Counted from the stretch's first letter, positions 1 to 7,956 are shown. The stretch: 64,000 bases of DNA from Butyrivibrio sp. AE3009 (GCF_000420845.1 NZ_ATVS01000010.1:53492-117491); one strand, 5' to 3'. Notes: generated from the sequence alone by a model not told the origin. Made by a program: numbers and translations.

Positions 1-278
1 TTGAGCCTATCATGAAGGTTGAGGTTACTATGCCTGAGGAGTACATGGGGGACGTTATCGGTGACGTTAACTCTCGTCGTGGACAGGTTGAAGGTATGGA
101 CGACCTTGGCGGTGGTAAGATCGTTAGAGCACATGTACCGCTTGCAGAGATGTTCGGATATGCAACAGACCTTCGTTCCAGAACACAGGGACGTGGTAAC
201 TACTCAATGTTCTTCGAGAAGTATGCTCCTGTTCCGAAGAACGTTCAGGAAAAAGTCCTTTCTAACAAGGGCAACTGA
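1..278 (+). CDS. fusA: Elongation factor G, C-terminal part
   Basis: Partial gene: the reading frame is open at the window start (codons begin at base 3) and ends at a TGA at 276-278. The residues match the last ~90 residues of EF-G (domains IV/V), including [20 protein letters not shown] and the SRRGQVEGM turn. EF-G is the cytoplasmic GTPase that drives translocation on the ribosome. The following gene is tuf, the usual str-operon order. The GTPase domain is outside the window, so only the C-terminal identity can be judged. Confidence 0.96.
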   Translation, partial: EPIMKVEVTMPEEYMGDVIGDVNSRRGQVEGMDDLGGGKIVRAHVPLAEMFGYATDLRSRTQGRGNYSMFFEKYAPVPKNVQEKVLSNKGN

Positions 279-301
279 TAAAAAAGTAAATGTGAGCCGC
301 T

Positions 302-326
302 TAAATCAAGCAAAATGCTTGATTTA
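302..326 (+). other. Perfect hairpin between fusA and tuf
   Basis: Arms of 11 nt (302-312 and 316-326) are perfectly complementary around a 3-nt AAA loop. No T-run follows, so it is not a typical intrinsic terminator. It could be a processing or attenuation site, and its right arm overlaps the -35 box of the candidate tuf promoter. Confidence 0.6.
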
Positions 327-347
327 GTGGCAAACATTTAATATAAT
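319..347 (+). promoter_or_regulatory. Candidate sigma-A promoter of tuf
   Basis: TTGATT (319-324), a 17-nt spacer and TATAAT (342-347) precede tuf by about 70 nt. The -35 box lies inside the right arm of the hairpin at 302-326. This would let tuf be expressed apart from fusA. Confidence 0.55.
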
Positions 348-415
348 CGATATAGTCGGTTAAATTATGTATGAAAATGTTTAAGTAACATTTCACTTAA
401 GGAGGATTTTTAGAA

Positions 416-1606
416 ATGGCAAAAGCTAAGTTTGACAGAACCAAACCGCACGTTAACATTGGTACAATCGGACACGTTGACCATGGTAAGACAACTCTTA
501 CAGCTGCTATCACAGCAGTACTTGCTGACAGAGGATTCAGCCCTGCAGTAGCATTCGATCAGATCGATAAGGCTCCTGAAGAGAAGGAAAGAGGAATCAC
601 AATCAACTCTGCTCACATCGAGTACGAGACAGAGCACAGACACTATGCTCACGTTGACTGCCCTGGCCACGCTGACTATGTAAAGAACATGATCACTGGT
701 GCAGCTCAGATGGATGGATCAATCCTCGTTGTTGCTGCTACTGATGGTGTTATGGCTCAGACAAAGGAGCACGTTCTTCTTGCTCGTCAGGTAGGCGTTC
801 CTTACATCATCGTATTCATGAACAAGTGCGATATGGTTGATGATCCTGAGCTTCTTGACCTCGTTGAGATGGAGATCAGAGACCTTCTTACAGAGTATGA
901 GTTCCCTGGAGATGACACACCTATCATCCGTGGTTCAGCTCTTAAGGCTCTTGAGGATCCTAAGTCCGAGTGGGGTGAGAAGATCATCGAGCTCATGAAC
1001 ACAGTTGATGAGTATATCCCTGAACCTACTCGTGAGACAGATAAGCCTTTCCTTATGCCTGTTGAGGACGTATTCACAATCACAGGACGTGGAACAGTTG
1101 CTACTGGTAGAGTAGAGAGAGGTCACCTTAACCTCAACGACGAAATCGAAATCGTTGGAATCAAGGAAGAGACATCTAAGTCAGTATGTACTGGTATCGA
1201 GATGTTCAGAAAGACTATGGATTACTGCGAGGCTGGTGACAACGTTGGTCTTCTTCTTCGTGGTGTTGACCGTGATGGAATCCAGAGAGGTCAGGTTATC
1301 ACAAAGCCCGGCACAGTAACTTGCCACAAGAAGTTCACTGCTGAGGTTTACGTTCTTACTAAGGACGAGGGTGGCCGTCATACACCTTTCTTCACAAACT
1401 ACAGACCTCAGTTCTATTTCAGAACAACTGACGTTACAGGTGTCTGCAACCTCCCTGATGGTGTTGAGATGTGCATGCCTGGTGACCACGTAACAATGTC
1501 TATCGAGCTTATTCACCCTATCGCTATGGAGCAGGGTCTTAAGTTCGCTATCCGTGAGGGTGGACGTACAGTTGGATCAGGTAAGGTTGCTACAATCGTT
1601 GAGTAA
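416..1606 (+). CDS. tuf: Elongation factor Tu
   Basis: A 396-residue protein of normal EF-Tu length. It binds GTP and carries aminoacyl-tRNA to the ribosome. The P-loop GHVDHGKT (residues 19-26), the switch II motif DCPGHADY (near 80) and the NKCD guanine motif (near 135) are all present, followed by the usual beta-barrel domains 2 and 3 ending in SGKVATIVE. The start ATG has an AAGGAGG-type site 10 nt upstream. A strong terminator follows, so tuf closes the str unit here instead of running into rpsJ as in many Firmicutes. Confidence 0.99.
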   Translation: MAKAKFDRTKPHVNIGTIGHVDHGKTTLTAAITAVLADRGFSPAVAFDQIDKAPEEKERGITINSAHIEYETEHRHYAHVDCPGHADYVKNMITGAAQMDGSILVVAATDGVMAQTKEHVLLARQVGVPYIIVFMNKCDMVDDPELLDLVEMEIRDLLTEYEFPGDDTPIIRGSALKALEDPKSEWGEKIIELMNTVDEYIPEPTRETDKPFLMPVEDVFTITGRGTVATGRVERGHLNLNDEIEIVGIKEETSKSVCTGIEMFRKTMDYCEAGDNVGLLLRGVDRDGIQRGQVITKPGTVTCHKKFTAEVYVLTKDEGGRHTPFFTNYRPQFYFRTTDVTGVCNLPDGVEMCMPGDHVTMSIELIHPIAMEQGLKFAIREGGRTVGSGKVATIVE

Positions 1607-1636
1607 TTCTTATCGGATTGCATAAACACTGAATTC

Positions 1637-1680
1637 AAAGAGCTTCAAGCCTTGTGCTTGAGGCTCTTTTTTTATTTGTT
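1637..1680 (+). terminator. Intrinsic terminator after tuf
   Basis: A 14-bp stem (1637-1650 with 1656-1669, one G-U pair) with a 5-nt loop is followed by a long T-rich tract. Confidence 0.92.
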
Positions 1681-1704
1681 TTTAAAAGCGGAAAATGGTA
1701 ATAT
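1676..1704 (+). promoter_or_regulatory. Weak candidate promoter for the small RNA
   Basis: TTGTTT (1676-1681), 17 nt and TAATAT (1699-1704). The -35 box lies in the T-run of the tuf terminator. It would start transcription just before the hairpin array at 1715-1788. Confidence 0.35.
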
Positions 1705-1710
1705 TCTATT

Positions 1711-1788
1711 AAGGAGAAGGCAAACGCCTTCTGGGCTGGTCGAAAGACCCGGGTCCACCAACAAGCGGGTAAGACACCCGCTTTTTCT
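1711..1788 (+). ncRNA. Candidate small RNA of ~75 nt with own terminator
   Basis: Three compact hairpins lie in a row. The first has arms AGAAGGC (1715-1721) and GCCTTCT (1726-1732). The second is GGTC-GAAA-GACC (1738-1749), closed by a GNRA-type loop. The third pairs AGCGGGT (1764-1770) with ACCCGCT (1776-1782) and runs into TTTTCT, which makes it an intrinsic terminator. A candidate promoter sits just upstream and no reading frame fits. It may be a stand-alone small RNA or a leader of the HIT gene. I do not recognise a known riboswitch class. Confidence 0.45.
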
Positions 1789-1796
1789 ATGGGGTT

Positions 1797-1844
1797 AAAA
1801 GGAGCTTGATACACCAATCTGGAGTATCAGAACTAACTCCTTTT
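1797..1844 (+). other. Long two-part hairpin upstream of the HIT gene
   Basis: AAAAGGAG (1797-1804) pairs with CTCCTTTT (1837-1844), and inside it TGATAC (1807-1812) pairs with GTATCA (1824-1829). ATACAAAAA follows rather than a T-run. The function is unknown; it may be a regulatory leader. The remaining bases to 1930 show nothing clear. Confidence 0.45.
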
Positions 1845-1941
1845 ATACAAAAATGGGACACTCGGAAGTAAGACGTGATGATGATTTCATTTATTATTCT
1901 AAACAACGATGAACTATTTAGCCCCGGTGTAAGGAGGACTA

Positions 1942-1980
1942 ATGCTTAAGAAAGCAAAAGTGGAGGACGCTATTGAGTAA
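1942..1980 (+). CDS. Possible 12-residue leader peptide
   Basis: ATG at 1942, six bases after an ideal AAGGAGG site (1931-1937), opens a 12-codon frame (MLKKAKVEDAIE) whose TAA overlaps the TTG start of the HIT gene. The site is stronger than that of the HIT gene, which suggests translational coupling. The peptide itself resembles nothing I know and could be a chance frame. Confidence 0.35.
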   Translation: MLKKAKVEDAIE

Positions 1981-2437
1981 CTGTGAGTGGTGTAATCTAT
2001 CTGATGAAGATAAAAAATACACATTGTATGAGGATGAGTACTGGGCGGCATATCTTGCTGATGAACAGGATTACATTGGAAGGTGTATTCTTGTACTGAA
2101 GAGGCATGTAGGCACTTTGTCAGAGCTTAGTGAGGATGAGTGGACTGATTTGCGGCTAATTATTCAAAGGATAGAATCCTGCTTGAAGGCAATTCTTGGA
2201 GCAGATCTATGTAACTGGACATGTCTTCTGAATAACTTCTACAAAGATGATAATCCAAATCCGCATGTTCATTTGCATTGTCGACCAAGATACAGTAAGC
2301 CGGTAGTAATTGGTGACAACAGTTATATCGATGAAGAGTTTGCTCATCATTATGCTTTGAAGAAGCCTAGTAAGATTACTGATGAGGATAAGCAAAATAT
2401 ATATGTCAGGATGAAAGAATTCTTATCTTTAAATTGA
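1973..2437 (+). CDS. HIT family nucleotide-binding protein
   Basis: A 154-residue protein with the histidine-triad motif NPHVHLHCR near residues 93-101. HIT enzymes are cytoplasmic nucleotide hydrolases or transferases acting on nucleotide phosphoramidates or dinucleoside polyphosphates. The N-terminal CEWCN pair of cysteines could bind a metal. The TTG start at 1973 is chosen because homology-like sequence begins there and GGAGG lies upstream; it overlaps the end of the 12-codon frame at 1942. It opens a stretch rich in nucleotide-processing enzymes (three Nudix, MazG, histidine phosphatase). The substrate cannot be named from sequence. Confidence 0.85.
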   Translation: MSNCEWCNLSDEDKKYTLYEDEYWAAYLADEQDYIGRCILVLKRHVGTLSELSEDEWTDLRLIIQRIESCLKAILGADLCNWTCLLNNFYKDDNPNPHVHLHCRPRYSKPVVIGDNSYIDEEFAHHYALKKPSKITDEDKQNIYVRMKEFLSLN

Positions 2438-2471
2438 TAACATTATAATAAAATAGTAATGGAGGCTTGGT

Positions 2472-2624
2472 ATGCTTGAATTAAAGGGGATAAACACAGA
2501 TGCAGAAAAAGAATGGAAATTTGTCAGGGATATGCCGGTAGATGAAAACGGGCTGACTAATTTGATGTCAGGGGATCATAATAAAAACAAAAGAGTTGGT
2601 CTGATGCATACGAATTACTTCTAG
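2472..2624 (+). pseudogene. Truncated GNAT acetyltransferase remnant
   Basis: ATG with a GGAGG site opens a 50-codon frame containing KEWKFVRDMPVDENGLTN, which resembles the N-terminal part of a GNAT-type predicted acetyltransferase. The frame then runs into unrelated residues and a TAG, and the acetyl-CoA binding region is absent. It reads as a gene broken soon after its start. The family call rests on this short segment only. Confidence 0.5.
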
Positions 2625-2960
2625 AGCCAACCAATAATATGCATTTCATAGGCTAAGCTGAGCAGAACGGGACTGTTACAGAGCGTACATGCATATGAAA
2701 GTGTATCTAATAAGGACTTTAGTATGCAGGATGTGACCGGGGAGAGCTTGGGGAGAGAATCGAGAAAGGCGGAAAGCATATGAAGAGGAAGAAAATTGAA
2801 GTTTTCATATGCATAAGTGAGTGAAAAACTTAAAATATAAGAGATTTAGCCATCTGCAAGGCATATTAAAAGATGCATTTAACTTGATCTCGTATGTCTC
2901 AGGCATAAATCAAGAAGCAGTTTAGTGGTTGGATAGAGATTGTAATGAGGTATTTGAGTT
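2625..2960. other. 336 bp without a gene
   Basis: No credible coding frame was seen. An inverted repeat (2776-2784 with 2804-2812, arms of 9 nt built on GCATATGAA) is present, and variants of the motif recur at about 2640 and 2692. It probably contains debris of the broken gene upstream. Confidence 0.5.
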
Positions 2961-3518
2961 ATGCTCCGTGATGCGGATATAAGAGATGGTCTGTGCGACT
3001 ATCTTGAAATAAAATATGGAAAGATACGCTTCTTTGAAGAGCTCACAATGGGCAGATCAAGAGCAGATATAGTCATGGTTACAGATCAGGGGCTGTATGG
3101 CATAGAGATTAAGAGCGATGCGGATACCTATGAAAGGCTTACTAGGCAGGTCAGGGACTACGACAGATTTTTTGACTATAACTATGTTGTCGTGGGAAGC
3201 AGCCATGCAGGGCATATAAGGGAGCATGTTCCGGACCATTGGGGAATCATTACTGTTGAAGATGACGGTGGAAAGCTCGACTGCTACGAGATGCGTATGC
3301 CCCAGCGCAGTCCAAAGGTAAAGCTGAACAACCAGATGGGACTGCTGTGGAGGAGTGAACTTGCCGTATTGCAAGAGAAGAATGGTCTGTACAAGTACTC
3401 TGATAAGAGTAAGATGTATCGCAAGAAGTATCTTATAGCAAGCGTGGATAAGGAACTACTTAGAAAGCAGATGTTGGAAGTCCTTTTTGAGAGGGATTAC
3501 TCTATTTTTGAGGACTAG
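2961..3518 (+). CDS. sce7726-like PD-(D/E)XK protein
   Basis: A 185-residue protein with an RADIVMV strand followed by GIEIKSDADT, the D...ExK pattern of the PD-(D/E)XK nuclease fold, then L..QV.DY, as in the sce7726 family of unknown function. The C-terminal half is basic. It may be a nuclease, but activity is not shown for the family as far as I know. No strong ribosome site precedes the ATG. It stands alone between gene debris and the GNAT-Nudix gene, which suggests an accessory origin. Confidence 0.65.
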   Translation: MLRDADIRDGLCDYLEIKYGKIRFFEELTMGRSRADIVMVTDQGLYGIEIKSDADTYERLTRQVRDYDRFFDYNYVVVGSSHAGHIREHVPDHWGIITVEDDGGKLDCYEMRMPQRSPKVKLNNQMGLLWRSELAVLQEKNGLYKYSDKSKMYRKKYLIASVDKELLRKQMLEVLFERDYSIFED

Positions 3519-3589
3519 GTAAGATATTTCTGAATGATTTACTCTATAAAAGTATTGAATAAGTGTTTGTTGGGAGGATGTAGGCATAA

Positions 3590-4516
3590 ATGATAACTAT
3601 AAAAGAATCAACATACGAGGATATCAAGAATATACAGAGCCTCTGGGCAGATGAAGATGTTATGAAATACATCTGGCCGGGAGGATTACAGGAGACAGAA
3701 GAGGGTGTACGGCAGTGGCTGGATAGATTTATAGATTCCAGACCAATGCAAAATCACTATTCAATATTTGAAGATGGCAAATACTGCGGCGAGACTCAGT
3801 ATCGCATAGATGAGGCAACTAAAAATGCATCATTAGACATCAAGCTGTTTAAATTTGCAAGGGGCCGTGGGATCGCAAAGCAGGCACTGCTTAATTCTAT
3901 CGTGGAAGCGTTCGAACATGGGGCTGAAAACCTGTGGGTTGATCCACATCCATCCAATGTTAAAGCGCTAAATCTGTACCGTAGGCTGGGGTTCGTACAG
4001 AAAGAAATGCCGGAGTATGTTATCGCTATGGGAGAAGATCCTGCGGTTTATACCTATATGGAACTTCGTAAAAATGATTTTTATAATAAGTTTGAAAAGT
4101 CTTGTGGCGCGATAGTTTATACGGTTGAAGACGGGACAATTAAATATCTTCTTGTAGAAGAAATGAGCGGATTCCATAGTTTTCCCAAAGGACATATGGA
4201 AGAAGGCGAGACAGAAAAAGATACTGCTCTTCGTGAAATAAAAGAAGAAACAGATCTTGATGTTAAGCTTTGTACTGACTTTAGAGAAAGCGAGTTGTAC
4301 CGGCTTTCGGAAAAACCTGGCATAACAAAGCAGGTTGTGTATTACCTTGCTGAATATAAAGATACATGTCCGCACATCGTAAGACCAAACGAGGTCAGGT
4401 CTCTCAAGAGCCTTAGCCTGGAAGAAGCTATTAATGTTTTAGAGTATGACAACAAAAAAGAGATGCTTAAAAAGGCTGATAGCTATATTATGAGTAAGGC
4501 AGAGGCGCACCTATAA
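3590..4516 (+). CDS. GNAT acetyltransferase - Nudix hydrolase fusion
   Basis: A 308-residue two-domain protein. Residues ~1-160 form a GNAT domain with the acetyl-CoA motif A around ARGRGIAKQALL (~88-99) and a typical ALNLYRRLGF segment. Residues ~167-300 form a Nudix domain with the full box: G-x5-E-x7-REIKEET beginning at GHMEEGE. Start ATG at 3590 follows a GGGAGGATG site. GNAT and Nudix domains usually occur apart; the join suggests linked acetylation and nucleotide-diphosphate hydrolysis, but the substrates are unknown. A terminator follows, so it is probably a single-gene unit. Confidence 0.85.
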   Translation: MITIKESTYEDIKNIQSLWADEDVMKYIWPGGLQETEEGVRQWLDRFIDSRPMQNHYSIFEDGKYCGETQYRIDEATKNASLDIKLFKFARGRGIAKQALLNSIVEAFEHGAENLWVDPHPSNVKALNLYRRLGFVQKEMPEYVIAMGEDPAVYTYMELRKNDFYNKFEKSCGAIVYTVEDGTIKYLLVEEMSGFHSFPKGHMEEGETEKDTALREIKEETDLDVKLCTDFRESELYRLSEKPGITKQVVYYLAEYKDTCPHIVRPNEVRSLKSLSLEEAINVLEYDNKKEMLKKADSYIMSKAEAHL

Positions 4517-4559
4517 ATAATTAAAGGATAATGCCGATATAATAGATAGCAATGGAAAT

Positions 4560-4611
4560 GCGTGTCTTTTCAATGGATTGACCATCCTTGAAGGGGCACG
4601 TTTTTTATTTC
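4560..4611 (+). terminator. Intrinsic terminator
   Basis: A long imperfect stem (about 4561-4576 with 4583-4600, several G-U pairs) is followed by six Ts. Confidence 0.8.
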
Positions 4612-4639
4612 TTGGAAACACTTTTTATCCGGAGGCAAT

Positions 4640-5425
4640 ATGGGAATAACGGCAATATCGAATGATTATCTGATGGGATCGTATAAGTCTTCTTTAGAAA
4701 AAGAGAATACTAAAGGCGCAGAAGGCGTAGGAAGTTTTGGCCGGACACTTAAGGCTGAAACTGAAAAGAAATGCCCCTACAGCTTTTTGGCGAAGGATGG
4801 TGTCATACAGTATAAAGGAGTAACTTTCGTCTGCGACTACGAGCAGAATGCTATAACTCTGGGAAATATGTATGAAAAAGAAAAGGTGCTGAAAATAGCC
4901 CTTCCAAGCGGTGGCAGCCTTCATGTGAACGTAGATAATATCGATACTTTGGCAAAGGCAGCAGGCATGTTTACGCCCGAGGATCTCAAGGCCATTATGC
5001 GTGCAATTTCTGAATATAATCACTGCACCAGGAAACGCATGGAGATGGAGGAGGAAAAAACTGAAACCGCGGAGGAGGCAGCTGCAGAGTCAGAAACTCC
5101 GGATGCTGAAAAAGAATCTGAGATAGAGCCTGAGACTGTTAAAACGACTTTGACGGAGCAGATCAGTGCTTTCAGAATGGAGCTTTTTGAAAAGCTGATA
5201 AATAATGAGACTGAGGTCAAAATTCAGATAGGTAGCCAGGAAATGAGTGTTAAGGAATGGGATAAGCTCATGGACAGGATTGATAAAGAGCTTGAGAATG
5301 TGCATGAGGCCCTCCTTGAGAAAGAGGAGAAGCAGGAGGAGAAGGATCAGGAGGAACGGATAAGAAAACTTTTTGAAGAGAGAAACGCATATGAAGAAAC
5401 ATATACTGCTTATCTGGAGGCTTAA
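4640..5425 (+). CDS. Hypothetical protein with acidic coiled-coil tail
   Basis: A 261-residue protein I cannot place in a named family. Residues ~1-135 are a compact region with GVTFVCDYEQNAITLGNM and LPSGGSLHVNVDNID segments that look like a conserved core. Residues ~135-170 are very rich in E and A, and ~170-261 form a charged region likely to be a coiled coil. There is no signal peptide or membrane segment. CCGGAGG lies 7 nt before the ATG. It is flanked by terminators on both sides, so it is monocistronic. Confidence 0.75.
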   Translation: MGITAISNDYLMGSYKSSLEKENTKGAEGVGSFGRTLKAETEKKCPYSFLAKDGVIQYKGVTFVCDYEQNAITLGNMYEKEKVLKIALPSGGSLHVNVDNIDTLAKAAGMFTPEDLKAIMRAISEYNHCTRKRMEMEEEKTETAEEAAAESETPDAEKESEIEPETVKTTLTEQISAFRMELFEKLINNETEVKIQIGSQEMSVKEWDKLMDRIDKELENVHEALLEKEEKQEEKDQEERIRKLFEERNAYEETYTAYLEA

Positions 5426-5486
5426 GGGGAAGCATATTGCGATCAGAAGGTTGCTGACAATGACACAATAAATATTATTATTTAAC

Positions 5487-5520
5487 GGGTTTCAGGCATA
5501 ATGCTTGGAACCCTTTTGTT
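5487..5520 (+). terminator. Intrinsic terminator
   Basis: A 12-bp stem (5487-5498 with 5502-5513, two G-U pairs) with a 3-nt loop is followed by TTTTGTT. Confidence 0.85.
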
Positions 5521-5544
5521 ATGGGCATTTTGAATACAAATTAA

Positions 5545-5573
5545 ATGACAAACCCTTGCCCGGACAGTATAAT
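5545..5573 (+). promoter_or_regulatory. Candidate promoter of the Nudix-MazG-phosphatase unit
   Basis: ATGACA (5545-5550), a 17-nt spacer and a perfect TATAAT (5568-5573), about 30 nt before the Nudix gene. Confidence 0.6.
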
Positions 5574-5605
5574 TTGAGTGTTGATGCAAAGGAGACGGGG
5601 AGTAT

Positions 5606-6070
5606 ATGGGTAGAACAGAAATTGCAGAAATAACAGTTCTTTGTCTTATTTCAGACGGGGACAAAGTGCTGCTTCAAAATAGAATCAAAGAGGACTGGAA
5701 AGGCTATACTCTTCCGGGAGGTCACGTGGAGCCCGGGGAGTCTTTTGTTGATGCGGTTATTCGAGAGATGAAAGAGGAAACGGGGCTGGACATAAAGAAT
5801 CCAAGGCTGGCGGGAGTCAAGCAGTTTCCAATAATAGATGGTGGAAAGGAAAATGGAAGATACATAGTATTTCTTTTCAAAACAAGCGAGTTTAGTGGAG
5901 AGGTGATATCTTCATCCGAAGGTAAGATGGAGTGGGTTGAATACAGCAAACTGGAGGAATTAGACACCGTGAATGACCTGGAAGAACTATTGGAAGTCAT
6001 CAATAATCCTGAGCATACAGAGTTCCAATACCTGGTGGATGGAGATAACTGGACGGTATCGATTAAATGA
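5606..6070 (+). CDS. Nudix hydrolase (MutT-like)
   Basis: A 154-residue single-domain protein with the complete Nudix box at ~37-59, GGHVEPGE followed by REMKEETGL. It hydrolyses nucleoside diphosphates linked to another group; by size and position of the box it is most like MutT/NudG-type 8-oxo-dGTP or related nucleotide sanitising enzymes, but the substrate is open. GGAGACGGGG precedes the ATG. It is followed within 25 bp by a MazG-like gene and then a histidine phosphatase, which suggests one operon. Confidence 0.85.
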   Translation: MGRTEIAEITVLCLISDGDKVLLQNRIKEDWKGYTLPGGHVEPGESFVDAVIREMKEETGLDIKNPRLAGVKQFPIIDGGKENGRYIVFLFKTSEFSGEVISSSEGKMEWVEYSKLEELDTVNDLEELLEVINNPEHTEFQYLVDGDNWTVSIK

Positions 6071-6093
6071 GATTTTTGAGGAGGGGAAGAACA

Positions 6094-6420
6094 ATGTCTG
6101 ATTTTGGTATTAATGAAATGCTTGAGATGCAAAGGACTTTGCAGGAGAGGTACAAAGATAAGTGGGAAGGCATTTCTCCTGAGGTTGGTAAAAACAAGCT
6201 TTTATGGATGATCGGTGAAGTTGGGGAAGTGATTGATATTGTAAAAAAGTATGGGTCGGAGTCCTGTGATGTAGATCATCCGGAGCGAGAACATCTGGTG
6301 GAAGAACTTGCAGATGTATTAATGTATTATAACGACGTTTTGCTCTGCTACGGAATATCTGCAGAGGAATTGAAAGAAACCTATACAAGCAAGTTTGAAA
6401 AGAATATGACGCGTTGGTGA
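6094..6420 (+). CDS. MazG-like nucleotide pyrophosphohydrolase
   Basis: About 108 residues when started at ATG 6094. This start is chosen because GAGGAGG lies 9 nt upstream; an ATG at 6067 has no site and overlaps the previous gene. The all-alpha MazG signature is visible: ExxE in WMIGEVGEVID and ExxD in VEELADVLMY. Such proteins cleave (d)NTPs to NMP and pyrophosphate. It sits between a Nudix gene and a phosphatase, supporting a shared nucleotide role. Confidence 0.8.
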   Translation: MSDFGINEMLEMQRTLQERYKDKWEGISPEVGKNKLLWMIGEVGEVIDIVKKYGSESCDVDHPEREHLVEELADVLMYYNDVLLCYGISAEELKETYTSKFEKNMTRW

Positions 6421-6441
6421 TATTTGGACGGAATTGATTAT

Positions 6442-6981
6442 ATGAGAATAGTTGTAACTAGACATGGAAAAGTACTTCATGACTGGAAAAAGTGGTGTAC
6501 ATCGGCTGAGTTTGATGAGCAGTGTTCATTGTATGATAAGGCTCCGATTGATGTAGCAGTTGATAAAGGGGTAGAAGATGCTCAAACAGTGTACATAAGC
6601 ACTCTTGATAGAACATTTCAGACTGCTGAGGCTATATTTGGCAAAAGAGATTTCAAGAGAACGTCGTTGATAAATGAGGTTCCGCTTCGCTCTGGTTTTG
6701 ATACAGCGGTCAAAATGCCTCTATGGTTTTGGAATGTGTTGGGGAGGTTGCAGTGGCTGACTGGAATCAAGAGGCAACCTGAGATTAAGGCACATACCAC
6801 TATAAGAGCAGAGCAATTTGTAAAACAGATTATCAAGAGTAATGAAGATTGTGCAATAGTCACACATGGTTTTTTCATGCACACATTGATCAAGGCACTG
6901 AGAAAAGAAGGCTTCACGGCAGACAAAAATCGTGTGGAATACAGGAATGGGGAAGCAATTGTACTAAGGCGCGATGATTAA
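6442..6981 (+). CDS. Histidine phosphatase family protein
   Basis: About 179 residues. MRIVVTRHGKVL at the N-terminus carries the RHG catalytic motif of the phosphoglycerate mutase-like superfamily, and THGFFMH near residue 143 supplies the second histidine. ATG 6442 is preferred over TTG 6424 because family members begin two to eight residues before RHG. The protein is a cytoplasmic phosphatase of unknown substrate. It follows the MazG-like gene closely and probably shares its transcript. Confidence 0.8.
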   Translation: MRIVVTRHGKVLHDWKKWCTSAEFDEQCSLYDKAPIDVAVDKGVEDAQTVYISTLDRTFQTAEAIFGKRDFKRTSLINEVPLRSGFDTAVKMPLWFWNVLGRLQWLTGIKRQPEIKAHTTIRAEQFVKQIIKSNEDCAIVTHGFFMHTLIKALRKEGFTADKNRVEYRNGEAIVLRRDD

Positions 6982-6999
6982 AGGGGATTTGTAGGTGAT

Positions 7000-7141
7000 A
7001 TGAGAAAAGACATTTTAGGGAATAAGTAAGCTGAGAGACATTTCTTCATATGCAAGAGAAAATGCCACAGGAGCAGAGAGGGCCGCTGTGATTGAGGCAG
7101 CAGGACAGGTTCGGGAATACTTTATGAAACATAAGCTGTGA
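7000..7141 (+). pseudogene. Frameshifted small gene
   Basis: An ATG at 7000 after AAGGGGATTTG opens a 9-codon frame that stops at 7029. Directly after it, in another frame, 7031-7141 reads LRDISSYARENATGAERAA and on to KHKL before TGA, with protein-like composition and no start. Joining the two with one indel gives a small protein of ~45 residues. I do not recognise it. Confidence 0.35.
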
Positions 7142-7189
7142 CAGTTAAATAATGTCAGGCAAAAGATGATCATTATATAGGAGGCAGCA

Positions 7190-7753
7190 ATGAGTAACAA
7201 CACAAAAGAATCAGACAAGATGCCAAAGAGACTGGAGCGAACCACCATTTATGAAAGCGACTACGTTTGCCTTTACACAGACAAAGTAGAACTTCCCAGC
7301 GGGCAGATAATAGATAAGTATCATCAGATCCACTATCCCCATGAGGCTGTAAGCATCGTGATCTTTAATGAGAAGAATGAGATCCTTATGATCCACGAGA
7401 AAAGGTATACAGTGGGAAGACTGGAGTGGGAGATTCCCGCTGGGCGTGTCGAGGACGGAGAATCAAAAGAAGATGCAGCCAGGCGCGAGGCCATGGAGGA
7501 GACCGGTTGTACTCTGAAGGACTTACAATTTCTCTGCTCTCATAATCCTGCCAACGGAATGGCTGATAATGTCCTGCACGTTTTTGGCGCCAAGGTAGAC
7601 ACAGAAAGCAGCATTCTGGACGTGGATGAAGTGGCAGAAAAAGTGTGGATGCCCATAGATGAAGTCAAAACGCTCCTTAGAGAAAACCGCACTATGGACG
7701 GCGTTTCAATACTGGCAATCCTGTTTGCCCTTGAGTTTTACAACTACAATTAA
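7190..7753 (+). CDS. Nudix hydrolase, ADP-ribose pyrophosphatase-like
   Basis: A 187-residue protein resembling the NudF/YqkG group: an N-terminal beta region (YESDYVCLYTDKVELPSG), the IPAGRVEDGE entry into the Nudix box, and REAMEETGC. Enzymes of this type cleave ADP-ribose to AMP and ribose 5-phosphate. AGGAGGCAGCA precedes the ATG. A strong terminator follows at 7798. This is the third Nudix domain within 4.2 kb. Substrate assignment is from overall layout only. Confidence 0.8.
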   Translation: MSNNTKESDKMPKRLERTTIYESDYVCLYTDKVELPSGQIIDKYHQIHYPHEAVSIVIFNEKNEILMIHEKRYTVGRLEWEIPAGRVEDGESKEDAARREAMEETGCTLKDLQFLCSHNPANGMADNVLHVFGAKVDTESSILDVDEVAEKVWMPIDEVKTLLRENRTMDGVSILAILFALEFYNYN

Positions 7754-7797
7754 GATAAGGCGGAATGTATATGAACAATTTACTGTAGAACATATAA

Positions 7798-7836
7798 GCA
7801 GGCGTTGGTGATAATTTCACTGATGCCTGCTTTTTC
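7798..7836 (+). terminator. Intrinsic terminator
   Basis: A 14-bp stem with G-U pairs (7798-7811 with 7817-7830) is followed by TTTTTCG. Confidence 0.85.
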
Positions 7837-7956
7837 GTATAAAAATTTATAATATTTTAATAAAATAAAGGGTGCCAACCTATACCTGTTAAAGGGATAA
7901 TAGTAAGTAGAATCAGATGTTTATGCCAAACTAAACGGGGAAAGGAGGAAGCGGCA

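Noticed and set aside
410..1516. Open frames on the minus strand across tuf
   Set aside because: They are antisense shadows of a highly conserved gene and have no ribosome sites or protein-like motifs.
1733..1760. tRNA-like 3' end (GGTC-GAAA-GACC followed by GGGTCCACCA)
   Set aside because: The loop is only four bases and no acceptor, D or anticodon arms are present upstream.
4538..4543. Perfect TATAAT before the terminator at 4560
   Set aside because: It has no -35 box and any transcript would end at once in the hairpin.
6067..6093. Earlier ATG for the MazG-like gene
   Set aside because: It overlaps the Nudix gene end, lacks a ribosome site, and the GAGGAGG lies inside this stretch.
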